Origin: Chitinophaga horti
GTDB taxonomy: Bacteria > Bacteroidota > Bacteroidia > Chitinophagales > Chitinophagaceae
NCBI RefSeq assembly: GCF_022867795.2
Contig: NZ_CP107006.1
Span: 2,356,001 to 2,420,000 of the forward strand
DNA: 64,000 nucleotides
Direction: 5' to 3'
Shown here: piece after piece, positions 26,921-35,422 of the stretch
How the letters are laid out: each line of letters opens with the position of its first letter
Position numbering within the stretch: position 1 is the stretch's first letter
Notes under the pieces: generated by a model
What the model saw: the letters and a program-made list of their open reading frames with translations, nothing else
What the model was told of the DNA's origin: nothing
The model's database searches: none
Made by a program: the position numbers and the translations under genes

Positions 26921-28180
26921 TTACTGTATATAGATCGTGTCTTTAAAAGGAGTGCTGGTATAAATCAACCGCACGGAATCGACCCCTTTTAATGCCTGGC
27001 CGCCCGTCCCGAACCAGCTGCGGATGAAGTAAAAGCCTTCCGCCTGTTTGTCAAATTTCGCTACCCCGTCTTTCCCCGAATTGACCGTAGCAACGTTGCC
27101 TAGCGTAGTATCGGCATTAAATAAAGCCCGGCTGGTAAACAGGTACACGCCCGCGTCGTTTACAGGCGTACCGTACCGATCGAGTACCAGTAACTGGTAC
27201 GAGTTGTCCGCAGCGACCGGCATTAATTTCAGGCGTACTGTATCGCCAGAGGCTGCAATAGTTTCCTGCTGATTAGCCAGATAGCTGATATTCCCCACCT
27301 TTGCAGTAGCATAAAAGCGATAAGCGCCAGGCGGCACGTTGGATAACTCCACCTTGCCATCCTCCTTTGTTTTCCCCTCCAATGTTTTGCCGGTACAATC
27401 ATTACCGCCGAAGTACAGCGGATTGTTGGTGGCACAGAACTCCAGCATGGGAATTGGCCGCCCCAGCTCGTCTTCTGTAATCACAACTACCTTGTTTTTC
27501 ACCAGCGGCCGTGCCTCTAATGTCATATCATATCTCTTAATACCTTTTCCATCAAAATCGATCGTCAGCTCGTCGATACTATTGCGCTGACTATCGGACG
27601 ACGTGGCGCGCAGGAAATACTTACCGCCTTTCAGGTTGTAAAAGATAACCCGGCCGTACAAATCCGTATCGTATTTCACGAGGCTTTGCGTGGTAGTGGA
27701 ATCTGACTCAAATACCTGAAGGTTATTGAAAATGCCAACAGACGCACCCTCCACAGGATGTGCGGCCGCGTCTTTGACGGTAATAACAATGGCATTTTGC
27801 TTCAGCGTATCGTACGTAGCCTTAAGTGATAGTGTATCCTTTGGTGTTGTAGATCTTTCCACGAAGTAAGAAACGCCGCCGATAGTATCAGCGAAGAAAA
27901 CATAGTACGTCTTGTCGTTCCAAAGACGCTTGAACGTGAAGTTGCCGTATTCGTCTGTCTTGACATGATAAATATAGTTGCCATTATTGTAGGGAGCGTC
28001 GCTGATGTAGACATTCCTGGCACTCACCACCCTCTCTTCGCCGCGACCGCCATACTCATTTACATAAGTGAGCACGCCAGACATGATTTCAGTACCGCCC
28101 AGGTCATCCTTTTCATTGTATTTTTCGCCGCAGGCGGAAAGTAGCCCGGTAAGCAGCAATATTTGCAGGAGATATTTCAT
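26921..28180 (-). CDS. Surface lipoprotein with carboxypeptidase-regulatory/Ig-like repeats
   Basis: A 419-residue lipoprotein (MKYLLQILLLTGLLSAC, lipid Cys at 17). The mature part contains several beta-sandwich repeats of the carboxypeptidase-regulatory-like or SpaA kind: 'NAIVITVKDAAAHPVEGASVGIFNN', 'VVVITEDELGRPIPMLEFCATNN', 'YQLLVLDRYGTPVNDAGVYLFT', each with a DPxG/DxxGxPV-type strand-turn. This suggests an extended, probably exported adhesin-like or scaffold protein. It is the last gene of a tight three-gene operon (six bases from the 739-aa protein gene) whose first gene is a trypsin-like protease lipoprotein. Function not known. Confidence 0.8.
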   Translation of the reverse strand: MKYLLQILLLTGLLSACGEKYNEKDDLGGTEIMSGVLTYVNEYGGRGEERVVSARNVYISDAPYNNGNYIYHVKTDEYGNFTFKRLWNDKTYYVFFADTIGGVSYFVERSTTPKDTLSLKATYDTLKQNAIVITVKDAAAHPVEGASVGIFNNLQVFESDSTTTQSLVKYDTDLYGRVIFYNLKGGKYFLRATSSDSQRNSIDELTIDFDGKGIKRYDMTLEARPLVKNKVVVITEDELGRPIPMLEFCATNNPLYFGGNDCTGKTLEGKTKEDGKVELSNVPPGAYRFYATAKVGNISYLANQQETIAASGDTVRLKLMPVAADNSYQLLVLDRYGTPVNDAGVYLFTSRALFNADTTLGNVATVNSGKDGVAKFDKQAEGFYFIRSWFGTGGQALKGVDSVRLIYTSTPFKDTIYIQ

Positions 28181-28186
28181 GTATTA

Positions 28187-30406
28187 TTATTTTAGGATAC
28201 CAAAGGCTTTTAATGCGATAGTCGGGTCGATGGCAACCGACATAAACGGGCCGGCACAGCGAATCTTCGTGTCTTTGTCGACCACCTTGTTGTTGCGAAT
28301 GTCAAATAAGTCATGTCGATAAAAGTGAGCGCCGCCAATTAATTTAATACCGGGGATCACATCGACACTTAGCCCGGGATATACGTGCTTCGTTATGTTA
28401 GGAATATCGAAGCCGAGGTACACCGAGAAGTGAGAAAGGCAATTTTCTTTTGTCCATCGCTCTTCCAGCATGTCTATCCGTGCGAGGTGTACGTGGATGC
28501 CGGCAATAACGCTCACGGCTTCGCGATCTGTTTTGATCTCACTCTTGCTTTCGTCGAATGAATTAATGCCGTAGTGAGGTTGCATGATGGTGTAGGCCAA
28601 TCCTGCAGAAGTGGTAAAGATTTTCAGCTGACTGATCTTAGCTTTAAAAGTGCCAACGACCGAACCTGTATCTGTCTTAGCGGCCGTAAGCGGAAGGGCA
28701 CGCACTTCATATACATTGGTGACATTCTCGTTCAGCGGCTCCGTTGCGCGCAGCTCTGTATGCAACGGGGCCGGACTTTTAGAAGACGTTAACGAAATAC
28801 TGGCCGGAGGCAGTGTGCTTTGGAAGGCCATAGCGCTTAATTGCCATAATACGAGGCTATCTGCCTGAAGCCTTTCTCTTACATTTGCCCAAGACTGATA
28901 TTGCTCCTGGTATTTACTTACGAAGTTTTTCAGAAAATCTTCCAAAGAAGTAAGGTTGCCTCCTGCGACGATAGCCTGCAGTTGTGGCTTGCGGTCATTT
29001 GCCAGTCGATCGAACAATGCTTTATTGTATATACTGCTATCTGCCAAACTTTGCTTTACTGCGGCCAGTATTCCGTCGGCGTTGCGAGGGGCCGCGATGG
29101 CTTTGGTGCGCGCGTAAGCAATCATGCCAGCAGAGGACTTCAATGCTTGTATATTCGGTATTGCCGTCTTCCATAAATCATTCGGTGCGCCGCTCATAAG
29201 GCCAAGCACACCGGTAAGCGTTGAAAAGAAAGAGTCCAGCATGGCGACACTTTCGTTCATACCATTATGCGTAGCGCTGGATGACAATTTCACCTCCACC
29301 CGCTCATTCGCGGCCACATTATGTACGGTCAATTGTATATATTCTGTTCCTTTCAGATGTCGCTTCAGGCTCTTTATATCATCGTCTGACACGTCCTGGG
29401 TGCGGAAAAACTGAATGTACCGCGCCTCTTTCTTGTCGGCAATGGGCAACAGCACTTTATTAAGCTGCTCGTCTTTAACGGACATTTCCTTTATTTTGGA
29501 TACATTCTGCACCCCGGAAAGCAGCTTGCTGCCACCGTTAGCCGCAAGTGTATCTGTCCCTCTCACTTCGTATGGATTTATCGTAGGCTCGCCTGCTCGC
29601 CACCACACCCAGTTCTTAAAAAAGTCCGATTGAGAGGCTGCGACATAAACCTTGTTATCTTCCATATCATGGGTCACCTGCCGGAAGTCGGCAGAGTCTG
29701 CAAGCGTCATATCATTTACCCCTTTTTTCAGATAAGCTGTACTCCTGGCCAGCAAGCTGGAAAGATGCGCCAGCTGAGAAGCTAAGTCGGAGGTCAGCAT
29801 ATCGCCAAAAGCCTTGTCGGAGGTCGTACTCGTATAAAGATCCATATACAATTTGTTAACGAGGTGTTGGCGCGAGAGTTTGATCACGTAAGCATGCTTT
29901 GCTTTATCTATATCATCGCCGGTTAAACCCACTTTATCGCCCAATGGCAGGTCGTTAAGCAGATACCAGTTATCTGTCTTTGCTTTCCTGAAACCCGAGA
30001 GCGCAGTCCTCAATTTCGTTAACTGCCTGACCGTCGGCTCTACCTCGTTGACCTGATAGTCAGATTTCAGCCATTCACTAATCTTTTTGAGGTCTGCAAC
30101 AACTTCCAGCCTTATATTACGGTCTATATCTTCCCACAACCTACCATAAAAACCGACGAAGGCCTGGGAGCTGTCCTCCAAGTTAGCGATTGTAGCATCG
30201 ATGCGCTGTGTAATCAAACGCACCGTTTCTTTGTAAGGCAATTCGGCATTGAGGTCTGCCTCTACTTCGAAAGAGACATTTCCGTTCCGGTTTGGATGTT
30301 CGGCGCCTTTCAGACGCCCGTCGACAGTCCAGGAAACCTTTTGCGCCACGACTGCGTGAGCAAAAAGCAGCCCGACGCATAATAACATTGGGATTTTTAT
30401 CTGCAT
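28187..30406 (-). CDS. Large secreted protein, helical N-terminal part and barrel-like C-terminus, function unknown
   Basis: A 739-residue protein with a Sec signal peptide (MQIKIPMLLCVGLLFAHAVVAQ). Residues about 55-260 are largely alpha-helical, with coiled-coil-like segments (LADSADFRQVTHDMED, LHLSSLLARSTAYLKKG type). The last 150 residues are beta-prone with strands of about eight residues (SVIAGIHVHLARI, HFSVYLGFDIPN, GLSVDVIPGIKLIGGAHFY), which resembles an outer-membrane barrel end. No catalytic motif is recognised. It sits in the middle of an operon: six bases before the Ig-like lipoprotein and seven bases after the trypsin-like protease lipoprotein. It is a good candidate for the substrate, anchor or partner of the protease, but this is inference. 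Confidence 0.7.
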   Translation of the reverse strand: MQIKIPMLLCVGLLFAHAVVAQKVSWTVDGRLKGAEHPNRNGNVSFEVEADLNAELPYKETVRLITQRIDATIANLEDSSQAFVGFYGRLWEDIDRNIRLEVVADLKKISEWLKSDYQVNEVEPTVRQLTKLRTALSGFRKAKTDNWYLLNDLPLGDKVGLTGDDIDKAKHAYVIKLSRQHLVNKLYMDLYTSTTSDKAFGDMLTSDLASQLAHLSSLLARSTAYLKKGVNDMTLADSADFRQVTHDMEDNKVYVAASQSDFFKNWVWWRAGEPTINPYEVRGTDTLAANGGSKLLSGVQNVSKIKEMSVKDEQLNKVLLPIADKKEARYIQFFRTQDVSDDDIKSLKRHLKGTEYIQLTVHNVAANERVEVKLSSSATHNGMNESVAMLDSFFSTLTGVLGLMSGAPNDLWKTAIPNIQALKSSAGMIAYARTKAIAAPRNADGILAAVKQSLADSSIYNKALFDRLANDRKPQLQAIVAGGNLTSLEDFLKNFVSKYQEQYQSWANVRERLQADSLVLWQLSAMAFQSTLPPASISLTSSKSPAPLHTELRATEPLNENVTNVYEVRALPLTAAKTDTGSVVGTFKAKISQLKIFTTSAGLAYTIMQPHYGINSFDESKSEIKTDREAVSVIAGIHVHLARIDMLEERWTKENCLSHFSVYLGFDIPNITKHVYPGLSVDVIPGIKLIGGAHFYRHDLFDIRNNKVVDKDTKIRCAGPFMSVAIDPTIALKAFGILK

Positions 30407-30413
30407 ATAGTAA

Positions 30414-31766
30414 CTATTGGATCAGATTGATAAATTGGCTTACCCTCATCACTTTCTCACCCCGTTCCCGGGTTTCGCAACCGTTCTCGGGGCACCGCAC
30501 GTTAGCAAAGCAAAAGCGCCTGGTCCTGGGATGCAGTACCTCAGTATAATCACGATTGCCTGCCAGCAAAATGCCTTCAATGTTATGCGTCTGCGTGTTG
30601 AACACGGGTCCACCGGAATTACCGTCGAACGTATCACTGCTGATCATAAAAAATGCAGGCTCAGTAGCACTTAATACCTTCGCATTCCTGGCAGACTTTA
30701 ACGGAATGCCATCCGGGCAGCCGATCACGTGAAACAGACCGGTAGTTACAAACCGGTTTTCCAGTTTCCTGAAACGCGCTGGCGATGCATGTTTGGCTAA
30801 CTTCACCTGGCAAAAATCCAGGTTGGGATGAAAATAGGCCGTATCTGCTTTATAGATCGAACCTGCCGGAATTTCTCCATCCTTGCGGGTGATGTCGCCA
30901 TGCAGGTAATCGAACACGAAGAAATAGTCCTGGTAGCGCCGCTCCGGAATACAGTGTCCGGCAGTCAAAAGTTTAAATGAATCAATCACAAATGCAGTCC
31001 CCTCCGCGACCGCTGCCTGTTCAATAAAGGTCGGAGTACAATGATCACGTTTCTCGCGCAGGCACTTCCAGTTCTTCCACTTATAGCGCCCACCAGGCAG
31101 CGGATCAATATAATTACGGTGTACAATGGCTGCCACACACTTGGCATCGTCCATGTCCGGTGCGCCGGGATTGAGCTTCAACAAATCACGCCAATCGTAT
31201 TCGACTTCCACGCGGTCGTCTTCACCGATGACGACCCGGCGCGCGAAGAAGTTGCCTTTGCGCCCGTAAGAATACACCGCTGTAGGATCGTCGGTTTGTG
31301 AGAGTAATTGCGCAAAATGTGAACGTTTGGAGAGAAAATCCAGGAGTATGCCGCGTGTAATATAGGATTGCAGATCTCGCGGAATAGTATCTGCACTAAA
31401 TTCGCCCATCCTGTATAGCACCTCCATATACAGTTCCTTGGCCGTAAACGATGCGACTAACTGGTCGGATAACATCTGCTGCGCACCGGTTATTTGCACA
31501 CCATGTGGCACATACCCTTCCATCATGTTCTTTTCATACACATGATCAAACGCTCCGGGACTTAATGCCAGGCTATCCCACGGAGTATCGGGCGACAGCG
31601 CGACGTCTGGCCCGATCGATGCGCTGTCTGCCTGGGGCTTATGCTCCGGCTCAGGCGTTACAGTATGAACGGTGTCTACGGACGTACTCTCCGTTTGCTT
31701 CGAACCACTATTACATGCCAAAAATAGCATGCTCGCGCAGACCAGCGCTTTTGAGGTAAGGTTCAT
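30414..31766 (-). CDS. Trypsin-like serine protease lipoprotein
   Basis: A 450-residue lipoprotein: the start at 31766 gives a signal with lipid Cys at 18 (ASMLFLAC). The residues upstream in the frame, up to 31841, do not look coding. A linker of about 200 residues precedes a chymotrypsin-fold protease domain with a complete triad: His271 in LLTAGHC, Asp317 in NLDFCQVKLA and Ser384 in DGNSGGPVF. There are paired cysteines around 235-243 and at the C-terminus (CFANVRCPENGC), compatible with an oxidising periplasm. The enzyme resembles the V8/DegP-like trypsin group. It heads a three-gene operon with the 739-aa protein and the Ig-like lipoprotein. Confidence 0.85.
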   Translation of the reverse strand: MNLTSKALVCASMLFLACNSGSKQTESTSVDTVHTVTPEPEHKPQADSASIGPDVALSPDTPWDSLALSPGAFDHVYEKNMMEGYVPHGVQITGAQQMLSDQLVASFTAKELYMEVLYRMGEFSADTIPRDLQSYITRGILLDFLSKRSHFAQLLSQTDDPTAVYSYGRKGNFFARRVVIGEDDRVEVEYDWRDLLKLNPGAPDMDDAKCVAAIVHRNYIDPLPGGRYKWKNWKCLREKRDHCTPTFIEQAAVAEGTAFVIDSFKLLTAGHCIPERRYQDYFFVFDYLHGDITRKDGEIPAGSIYKADTAYFHPNLDFCQVKLAKHASPARFRKLENRFVTTGLFHVIGCPDGIPLKSARNAKVLSATEPAFFMISSDTFDGNSGGPVFNTQTHNIEGILLAGNRDYTEVLHPRTRRFCFANVRCPENGCETRERGEKVMRVSQFINLIQ

Positions 31767-31916
31767 AAAATCTGGATTAAAATTAGACTCGGGGGGACCG
31801 GGGTAAGTAAAGCCTGACAGACTCGCTCGCAACAAATTCACTACATTATAATTCCGGTTGTCTTAAGTGTTACCGAAAATTACAACATCCTTTTACTTTT
31901 CCAAATTACATTTTTG

Positions 31917-31948
31917 TGTGACCGGGAGAATTGCTTCCCCTGGTCACA
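31917..31948 (-). repeat. Hairpin after the small minus-strand gene
   Basis: An inverted repeat TGTGACC / GGTCACA (31917-31923 and 31942-31948) with an inner GGGA/TCCC pairing, four bases downstream of the stop codon of the 74-aa gene. It looks like a transcription-stop hairpin but lacks a U tract on either strand, so its status is uncertain. Confidence 0.35.
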
Positions 31949-31952
31949 TCCG

Positions 31953-32177
31953 TTACATATATTTCATTACACGCTCGCGGTACAATTCAAAATCCGCTTC
32001 ATTCCTTAAGGTATCGAAAACCTCCTGTTCGCCCGCGGCGTTTATACGGACCAACAGCACGTCGTTACCGCCAATAATAGCCCGCCGCGCTTTGCCCAGC
32101 AACTCCTCAATACCCGCTACATCGCCGATCGTCTGCAGCTCCTCTATCTTATTAACAATTATAATATAATCTTCCAT
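31953..32177 (-). CDS. Hypothetical protein, 74 aa
   Basis: A 74-residue soluble protein beginning MEDYIIIVNKIEELQTIGDVAG, predicted mainly alpha-helical, with conserved-looking helix pairs (IEELLGKARRAIIGG, VFDTLRNEADFELYRERVM). No signal peptide or known motif. It stands alone on the minus strand, with a hairpin after it, and starts 57 bases from a 14-bp palindrome to its right (32235-32248). Its short, acidic, compact composition resembles a regulatory or adaptor protein, but no function is recognised. Confidence 0.6.
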   Translation of the reverse strand: MEDYIIIVNKIEELQTIGDVAGIEELLGKARRAIIGGNDVLLVRINAAGEQEVFDTLRNEADFELYRERVMKYM

Positions 32178-32234
32178 AAACTCCTTTTAATCAACTACTA
32201 AGATAATCGGTACTAACCACATTCAGTAAAAAAG

Positions 32235-32248
32235 CTGACGGCCGTCAG
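32235..32248. promoter_or_regulatory. Palindromic operator candidate CTGACGGCCGTCAG (copy 1)
   Basis: A perfect 14-bp palindrome of the form CTGAC-N4-GTCAG, the 5-4-5 layout used by Crp/Fnr-family dimers. It lies 46 bases upstream of the start of the + strand gene at 32295 and is followed by AGTATC. A second near-identical site is at 35187, so the two flank the histidine kinase/REC-Crp operon. It is proposed as the REC-Crp binding site. Confidence 0.45.
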
Positions 32249-32294
32249 TATCCAAGGTGAGCAATACGGGTAAATTGCAATACATCTTAAATCT

Positions 32295-32690
32295 ATGCTG
32301 GTGACTAACGAACGGACAATCGATGAACTGATAGCCGAAACGGGCATCTGGAAAGGCATCATTCAACAGTTCGAAAACGACAATATTTACTTTAAAACGC
32401 AACTGGCCACGGTGCTGAGTGTCGGTAAAAACGGCATGGCACTCGAGCAGCTGGAGCATTTCCAGAATCGCTTCCTTAAAATGGACGGGCAGATCACGCT
32501 CCTGAAGCACGAGGTGCGCGAACAGTGTAAGCAGCTGGAGCATACGGCCACCATGCAGGATTCGCCTGAGCCGCTGTCGGTATTACTGCAACAGCAGCTG
32601 GGCAAACGTATTGATGTACTGGAACAGCACTTTGAAACCCTGCTCTACGATTTCAGCGCGTTTCTCGAAGAACATTTTCCCACCCGTTAG
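32295..32690 (+). CDS. Hypothetical helical protein, 131 aa
   Basis: A 131-residue protein predicted to be almost entirely helical, starting MLVTNERTIDELIAETGIWKG. It contains long amphipathic heptad-like helices (LEQLEHFQNRFLKMDGQITLLKHEVREQ and LLQQQLGKRIDVLEQHFETLLYDFSAF) and no signal peptide. The stop codon overlaps the stop of the convergent REC-Crp gene by three bases (TTAG). A CTGAC-N4-GTCAG palindrome lies 46 bases upstream, suggesting control by the neighbouring REC-Crp regulator. The family is not recognised; by shape it could be a signalling adaptor. Confidence 0.65.
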   Translation: MLVTNERTIDELIAETGIWKGIIQQFENDNIYFKTQLATVLSVGKNGMALEQLEHFQNRFLKMDGQITLLKHEVREQCKQLEHTATMQDSPEPLSVLLQQQLGKRIDVLEQHFETLLYDFSAFLEEHFPTR

Positions 32691-33745
32691 TATAACAACC
32701 CAGCCAGCTTTTGCTTATTTAAGATCACGATCGATCCTTCCTGAATGTCGATCAGTTTTTCCTCTCTGAAGTCTCCCAACGTTCTGATCAACGATTCTGT
32801 AGCCGTACCGGCAATGGTTGCCAGGTTATCGCGGCTGATATCTATACTGAATGGGCCGTCGTTGTCTGCACTATATTTCTTCATCAGGTTCATTAAGGCT
32901 TCCGCCACCTTTTTACGGAGGGAATTGTAGGCCAACCCGAGCAATTGCTGCTCTTTCGTGCTCACATTGCCTGCCAGCATGCGCAGGAACTGTACGGCTA
33001 CGTCGTTATTATTATTGAGCAGGTTCTCGAAGTCTTCGAGCGGGATTACGGCCACCTCGGCTTCCTCGATGGCTTCGGCGGTGTCTTTGTACACGCCACC
33101 TTCCAGCAGGGCGATATGTCCAAGGAAATCGCCGGTGTTATAAAGCTCTACCACCAGCTCCTTTCCATCATCATTTCTTTTATAGGTCTTTACTTTGCCT
33201 TTTTGTAAGTAATAAAGCCGTTGCGGGCGGTTGCCCTCGCTGTAGATCACCTGTTTCTTTTTATACTTTTCGATGTTACGGCCCTCGCGCAAGTGTTGCA
33301 GGGCGTTTTTACCGCCTGCCACGTCTATCAGTTTGGTCAGCCCCTGCATGTCCGGGCTGAATTGTTCCTTCTTCAGCTCCGCTTTGCGCAGTCGGCTTTC
33401 TACGGCGTTGAGCAAATCAGTGCCGGTAAAGGGTTTCGTGATGTAGTCATCCGCTCCCAGGTCCATCCCCTTGCGAAAATCACCCCGCTCCGACTTGGCA
33501 CTGAGGAAGATGAAGGGCGTGCCTTTGAGGTCCTCGTTGCGCTGCATCATATGTAATACGCCATAGCCGTCCAGCACGGGCATCATAATATCGCACACCA
33601 CGAGGTCCGGGCGGTGCCGTATGGCTACTTCCATCCCCTTTTTACCATCGGGCGCGGTTAAAACCTTGTAGCCGGCCAGTTCCAGTATCTCTTCCGTGTT
33701 CTCTCTGATTTCGGCGTTGTCTTCAATCAGCAGGATCTTTTTCAT
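32687..33745 (-). CDS. Response regulator fused to a cyclic-nucleotide-binding Crp-type transcription factor
   Basis: A 352-residue two-module protein. Residues 1-120 are a CheY-like receiver with the acidic pocket, Asp52 phosphoacceptor (VVCDIMMP) and the TKPF Lys. Residues about 155-260 form a cNMP-binding beta-roll (GNRPQRLYYLQKGKVKTYKR, LYNTGDFLGHIALLEGG). Residues about 275-345 are a Crp/Fnr winged helix with recognition helix GTATESLIRTL, where Glu317 and Arg321 match the Glu/Arg pair of Crp that reads TGA half-sites. It is encoded 25 bases after the PAS kinase gene and so is its likely output. The beta-roll lacks obvious Fe-S cysteines, so Fnr-type oxygen sensing is not indicated. Confidence 0.92.
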   Translation of the reverse strand: MKKILLIEDNAEIRENTEEILELAGYKVLTAPDGKKGMEVAIRHRPDLVVCDIMMPVLDGYGVLHMMQRNEDLKGTPFIFLSAKSERGDFRKGMDLGADDYITKPFTGTDLLNAVESRLRKAELKKEQFSPDMQGLTKLIDVAGGKNALQHLREGRNIEKYKKKQVIYSEGNRPQRLYYLQKGKVKTYKRNDDGKELVVELYNTGDFLGHIALLEGGVYKDTAEAIEEAEVAVIPLEDFENLLNNNNDVAVQFLRMLAGNVSTKEQQLLGLAYNSLRKKVAEALMNLMKKYSADNDGPFSIDISRDNLATIAGTATESLIRTLGDFREEKLIDIQEGSIVILNKQKLAGLLY

Positions 33746-33770
33746 CTTTTGATTCGGTTTATATTGACAA

Positions 33771-34931
33771 TTAAAACTCGCTTATAGGCGGGAATATGAT
33801 CGTGAAAGTCGTACCAACGTCCAGCTGACTTTCACAACTGATCAGTCCCTTCATTAATTCGGTATACTTAGCCACAATGTGTAGCCCTAGCCCTGTTCCC
33901 TGGATGTTGCTCACGTTTGCCCCGCGGAAGAACCGCTCGAACAGGTGGGCCTGGTCTTCGGGCGACATCCCGATGCCATTGTCCCTTACTTTCAGGGTGA
34001 GACCGAAGGAATCCGTATGCGTGATCACTTCTATAACGGATTGTTCTTTCGTACTGAATTTAATAGCGTTACCGATGAGGTTCAGCACGATATGGCGGAG
34101 CAGCGTCGGGTCGAGCATCACATCCGGCCAACCGTCATGTTTGTACACAATTTCCTGGTGCGCCTTCACAATACCTTGCGCCTCCTGTATCATATTACCC
34201 ACCTGTTCGCGCACGTCGAACAAGACTGGTTTCACGACCACCTTGCCTTCCTCAATCTTACCGAGGGAAAGGAAATCATTTAAGATGTCTGTTAAAAAGT
34301 TAACCGAGGTAACGATGCGCTGCAGGTGTTTGTGACGCTTATCCTGTCCGTCGGGCCCGTCATACTGTTTGGCCAGGTAGGCGGAAGACAGGATCGTGCT
34401 GAGTGGCGTACGGAACTCGTGGGAGGCCATGGATACGAAGCGCGACTTCAGCTCTCCCAGGTCCTTTTCCTTACCTAAAGCGGCATTAAGGGCGTCGCGG
34501 GAGGACTGCATAGCCTCCAGGGCCGCCTGCAGCTGTGTGGTGCGCTGTTGCACCAGCTGTTCCAGTTCGCTGTTACCGGGATCGGCCAGCGGGGCGGAAA
34601 GACGGATCAGTTCATAATCCCTGCCGTCGTGCTGCATGGTGGCATATTCAAAATTGCTGTAAAACAGCTCACCACTGGCGTTTTCCCACTTCCGGAGGCC
34701 GGAAGGCAGGATATTGAGTGCTCCTTTACCCGGGATATTGTTCTTTTCCAGCAAGGCTTCCGCGGCTTCAATAGAATCTACGCCCAACATAGCGGCACCT
34801 TTTTCGTTCAGAAATACCAGTTTACCACCGACGGCATCGCGCACCGCAGCAAGGGCTGGCAGCTTTTCCATAGCAGCAGTAAAGAACGATAACATAAAAC
34901 TCTCATCAGGCGCAGTCTTCAAATAATACAT
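33771..34931 (-). CDS. Soluble PAS sensor histidine kinase
   Basis: A 386-residue kinase without transmembrane segments. An N-terminal PAS-like domain (about 20-115) is followed by a coiled coil (SELEQLVQQRTTQLQAALEA), the HisKA motif with His171 (FVSMASHEFRTPLSTIL), and an ATPase domain with N-box (LLRHIVLNLIGNAIKF), DNGIGMSPEDQAHLFERFFRG and the G-box QGTGLGLHIV. The first ATG at 34931 is used; an in-frame ATG 12 codons later is possible. It is the upstream gene of the REC-Crp regulator and should phosphorylate it. A palindromic operator candidate lies 256 bases upstream. Confidence 0.92.
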   Translation of the reverse strand: MYYLKTAPDESFMLSFFTAAMEKLPALAAVRDAVGGKLVFLNEKGAAMLGVDSIEAAEALLEKNNIPGKGALNILPSGLRKWENASGELFYSNFEYATMQHDGRDYELIRLSAPLADPGNSELEQLVQQRTTQLQAALEAMQSSRDALNAALGKEKDLGELKSRFVSMASHEFRTPLSTILSSAYLAKQYDGPDGQDKRHKHLQRIVTSVNFLTDILNDFLSLGKIEEGKVVVKPVLFDVREQVGNMIQEAQGIVKAHQEIVYKHDGWPDVMLDPTLLRHIVLNLIGNAIKFSTKEQSVIEVITHTDSFGLTLKVRDNGIGMSPEDQAHLFERFFRGANVSNIQGTGLGLHIVAKYTELMKGLISCESQLDVGTTFTIIFPPISEF

Positions 34932-35422
34932 ACCAGCTTCGTGGGTAAGGTCTTTACGGGTTCAGGATTACAGGTGTTTTTCGGTAAGGAGTCAATACTT
35001 ATAGGGAAACACCCCTCCTTTCGTAAACTGCCTGCTGGCAACCGTTCCATTTACCGGCCGGCATGCGCTGGGCCTATTGGACAACGGTTACCGTCATTAA
35101 CATGGTTAAGTTAAGTAATAAAACCGCCTCCGCCAACATCATTTTTGGGTGGATGCGGTAGCAAAATCACTGGTTAAAATCAGTGACTGACCGCCGTCAG
35201 TATCGTAAACCCGCCACCATGGCTATTTTCTTCAATTATACCCCTTTCATGTGAGAATGACAAACATCATTTCCGGTGATGGACATCATTATCCAAAGGC
35301 CTGGGCTGGTATACCTTTGTTTCAGATTGATGATGCAGCGGGATGAGAGAAAAAGAGAGTAACCGCCAAAGTGCCCGCCGCCATCTATCCTGAAAAACTG
35401 AAACACCATATCCAAAGATTTT
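34932..35422. other. Intergenic region between kinase and CAP lipoprotein genes
   Basis: About 490 bases with no supported gene. It contains an inverted repeat TCACTG/CAGTGA (35167-35172 and 35181-35186), immediately followed by the second CTGAC-N4-GTCAG palindrome (35187-35200). A TACCTTTG -7-like box on the + strand (35312-35319) lies 104 bases before the CAP gene. The region probably contains divergent promoters for the kinase operon and the CAP gene. Confidence 0.45.
35187..35200. promoter_or_regulatory. Palindromic operator candidate CTGACCGCCGTCAG (copy 2)
   Basis: The same 5-4-5 layout as at 32235-32248; only one spacer base differs (C for G) and both sites are followed by TATC. The site is in the divergent intergenic region between the histidine kinase gene (start 34931) and the CAP lipoprotein gene (start 35423). 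Autoregulation by the REC-Crp product would be a simple reading. Confidence 0.45.
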
